This document shows, piece after piece, positions 60,906 through 64,000 of a stretch of DNA of 64,000 bases. Below the pieces are notes generated by a model, which did no database searches, was not told the DNA's origin, and saw only the letters and a program-made list of their open reading frames with translations. Position numbers and translations under genes: made by a program. Numbering within the stretch: position 1 is the stretch's first letter; each line of letters opens with the position of its first letter. Source of the stretch: Strigops habroptila (lineage: Eukaryota; Chordata; Aves; Psittaciformes; Psittacidae); the NCBI RefSeq assembly GCF_004027225.2, contig NC_044282.2, forward strand, positions 69,055,787 through 69,119,786, in the 5' to 3' direction.

Positions 60906-63900
60906 ATATCAAATCAGGAGAAATCCAGCAAGAGAGACTTCTTTGGTGAATGATCTGTCTTTAAAAAGAGACTCTCCACAGATTTACAGTATATTCAGCT
61001 GCTTTCCTTCATTCTTGTGAAAAACAAACAAACAACCCCCAAACATAGCTAGAGTTAGAAATCCCTCTAGTCTTTTTTGTTAGGGTACATTATATGTTTG
61101 CTTAGGACATAATTTTCCTTTCATCAAGTATGGTTTTCACAGATACACTGTTTACATGGGCACAGGGTCAATCTTTGTGCATTTTCTTCCACCCCTACTC
61201 ACAACAGAAAGAAAAGAAAATTGCATAATAACGAATAGCTTTCACCACTACTTTTAGGGCTGATCCAATATCAGCATTGTGCTTTCAAGAATAACTCCCA
61301 CTCTCAACACCACAGAGGTAGAACTGGTCTTTATTCTTCATCAAACATCCAGAGGGCCAAATACCCTCTGAAGTGCATTAGGGTAGTGGCCACTGAGTTC
61401 AGAGAGAAAGAACTCGTTCTGCATCATGGTTTCTTTCAGTTCTTGTGAACTCTGAAGGTTGGTTTCCCCAGATGAAGCCTCAAATGCACCTGCAGAGACA
61501 GATTCCTAAGCTTCAAAAGTAGTACCAGCTCCACATTCTTCGTTTTCACACCTATTTCTTTAAACATTTATTCAGGACGTCAAAGTTTTAAACTATTTGA
61601 TGACTTTTTGTAAATCAAGAGCTCTCCTGTCTGGCACCTATTCCATGGCAATAGAAAATTGACCAAAAGGTTTGGTCAACAATAGTATGTGAGGGCTCCC
61701 AGTGGTTTAGAGAGGGATAGAAAGCTCCAGCTATTGGCTTTGTGCCTTCAAGTTTGCTTGTAAGTTTATGCCCTGTGAAGTTCCTTCTACTCCTTATATG
61801 GTGTCTCAGGACATGTCCTATCTCCACTTAAGCTTTTTCATCAATGTTCTTCAACTTTGTAAAGGAAAGATTGCGCCAAACAGTGACACAATAGTTCAGC
61901 CAGAACCTTCTGGATCTTGACATTTCTACATAGACTTCACTAACACAAATCTGGGAGCACGAGCTGTGATACACAGCGAGTGCAATCCACCAGTGGACAG
62001 GCAGAGATAGCCAGCCCGTCTCTCCAAAATGATAGCAAAAGAGTCTCAGCTGTGCTTTCCCTCAGGTGTCTTCTTCAGATTAGAAGTAGTAACCACCTGT
62101 AATAACTTCCTGGCTCAGCTAATTTTACTGTAATTACATCCCACATCTTCTCTGACCTAACTTGGTGCAAGCTGTCAGCAAAAATACACTGGCTCCCTCT
62201 TGTAGCATTAATTCTGTGAGCCTTACAGATCTTATTGCAAAAAATGGAAGCCTGTCAAAAAGAACATGTCTTTTGTCTCCATTAATAACAAAGAGTGGAA
62301 TTCAATGTTTTCTTGATGCATTTGTAGCCAGCAGAGTTTTCTTCTAAAGTATAAAAAGCCATTGAAAATCAATGTATTTCACTGATATAGCACTGTTACT
62401 AGAGAACTTTAGAAGCCTTTGCTGTGCTGCTTTCAACATGGAGAAAATGGCTAACTCTGTCCACACACAAATGGGCAAATGCATCACTTTCTGTTCGTAG
62501 CTTGTGTCTTGGGCTGCAGCAAACAAGCACCGCGATTTATACCAGACACTGGAGAATATGAATATTTTCTTTACTACTCAGCTCCAGGAAAGGATAATTA
62601 CTATAAGCAAAACCAGATGAAAATCTGAGAATATTTTATGATTCACTTTCATTAAAAAAAAAATCTCTATTAGCCTTAGAACAATGGGGCCACATTCACA
62701 CTTGGGGTAACATCACTGACATCAGTAGAATACTACAATTAATTTGGCCCATGGGATCTACTTGAAATGTAACATACTGTCACAAGGATGACAGCCAAAT
62801 TCTGTGGAGAAAATCTCTCTATACCGACTCATTTGGCTTTAAACACAGTCCAGCTGTACAAGCAGGAATCTAGTGGGCTGGATCTTCAAGAGCAACTCTG
62901 CTTACATCTGTACAATAAAGCTCAGTTATCACTACCTGAGAACCTGGCCAAGTGTCTTTTCCAAACCAAATGGGAGATCACAGCATAAACATTACTCAGC
63001 ACCAGAATGATACCTATGTGACATTCAGAAAAACAAAGATATTGGGAGGTAGAATGTAAGAGCAACCACGTAGCCAAAGATCTAAATGAAATGCTGATAT
63101 CCTTTGCTAATCCTTTCTTATCCTCTCTCCTCTCTCTCCCACCAAGCAGTCTCCTGAATCATATTAAGCTGCAGGGAGAATCAGCAAGAAAAGCAGAAGG
63201 CTCTTTCGCTGCTTCTGTCATCATTTGTTTTTTTTAAACAGAAAATTATTGCCCGTTTCAGTGATGACGTTTTAATGAATCCATCAATCACTGCAAACTC
63301 CAAACTAGAACCCTACATAAGAGAGACCTATTTGTAATACGTGACCTAAGCTCATACCTAACAAAATTAGTTCTCAGAGAGACAATGCAGGTCTTTCACT
63401 GCTGTCTCTATGGAATCGTAGATGATTAAGCTGGACAGGGCCTTGTGGGTCCTCAAATCCAATCCCCTACACCTAGCATCACTTTATCCCTTTGCTGTTC
63501 CCTTGAGTGCGTTATCTAATCCTTTGCTGACTGATTGTGACCCACCTTACAACTTCTCTTCCATGGGCAAATTTTCATTGTGTGTTACCTAAGCAAGCTG
63601 TTCATCACCCTTATAGGTCTTCAGTTTCACTGTATCAGTGATTTTTAGGGTGTTTGGATCCATGCTATCTCCTCTTCCTTTAATTATTTTAAGTCTTTCC
63701 AACATTGCCTTTTGCTTTTTCTTTTTGTTGATTTCTCACTCATTTATTCGGTACATCTCAGTGCTGCAGGTTCTATTTCAAGGGCAGATCAGCCAGTGCT
63801 GCATCACACTTCTGCCCTCATGTTGGGCTCCTCAGGGCACATTCATAGCCAAATCTTTGACTTTTTTTTGCCACTGCCATCAGTATGCAGTAAATTCCCC

Positions 63901-64000
63901 AACTCCAGTACTTCATGACTCAGTTCTTTGCTTCTCTTTTTACTGCTAACAGACCCATTATGATTTCCTTTCATTACCTTTGCACCGTATCTCTCAGGTT
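60906..64000. other. Intergenic to the window edge
   Basis: No supported gene. There is a probable palindromic relic at 62685-62750 and a faint CR1-like stretch at about 63410-63485 (TGGAATCGTAGATGATTAAG, then AAATCCAATCCCCTA), too decayed to be sure of. The short frames near 63638-63949 show no family resemblance. Confidence 0.55.
62685..62750. mobile_element. Possible palindromic MITE-like relic
   Basis: It begins GGGGCCACATTCACAC and ends AATTTGGCCC. The terminal ten bases are inverted copies with one mismatch, and GACATCAGTAG sits near the centre. The layout resembles the relic at 44161. The assignment is tentative. Confidence 0.5.

Noticed and set aside
63410..63485. Possible CR1 3' scrap
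   Set aside because: Only a loose match to GGAATC..ATTAAG and TCCAATCCCCTA; too decayed to list as an element.
40308..64000. Expected SPTLC3 3' exons upstream of ISM1
   Set aside because: Synteny predicts the gene in this direction, but I found no minus-strand exon with its sequence. It probably lies beyond 64000.

Overview
This window is vertebrate nuclear DNA, almost certainly from a bird. It has spaced GT-AG exons, one strong CpG island, and at least seven CR1 LINE 3'-end fragments. Several of these end in the ATTCTATG tandem typical of avian CR1. I cannot tell the order or species. There is nothing prokaryotic in it: no operons, CRISPR arrays or insertion sequences.

The only protein-coding gene I can support is ISM1 (isthmin-1), complete in coding sequence and lying on the minus strand. 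Six coding exons run from the start codon at 38591 down to the stop at 1004. They lie at 38591-38460, 16596-16360, 9719-9452, 6391-6248, 3264-3175 and 1521-1004. Every junction is GT-AG, the phases are compatible, and the lengths sum to 1389 nt, which is 462 residues plus TGA. The product is a secreted glycoprotein: signal peptide, unstructured N-terminal half, one thrombospondin type-1 repeat, and a C-terminal AMOP domain.

Layout by region: 1-1003 is 3' UTR whose end is not seen. 1004-38591 is the gene body, with a 21.9-kb first intron. About 38390-39550 is a CpG island holding exon 1, the 5' UTR and the promoter. About 40300-64000 is gene-poor upstream flank with CR1 copies, one older CR1 relic, three possible palindromic transposon relics and simple repeats. 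In mammals SPTLC3 lies upstream of ISM1, but I found none of its exons here.

The most unusual feature is in intron 4. A 29/32-bp minisatellite starts exactly at the exon 4 splice donor and repeats that donor eight times. Six of the eight copies are identical to the real 9-base site CAGGTGTGA. Other points of interest are an Asp-to-Asn change at the position I recall as the integrin-binding RKD motif of mammalian isthmin, an open in-frame stretch upstream of the start codon, and several perfect or near-perfect hairpins.
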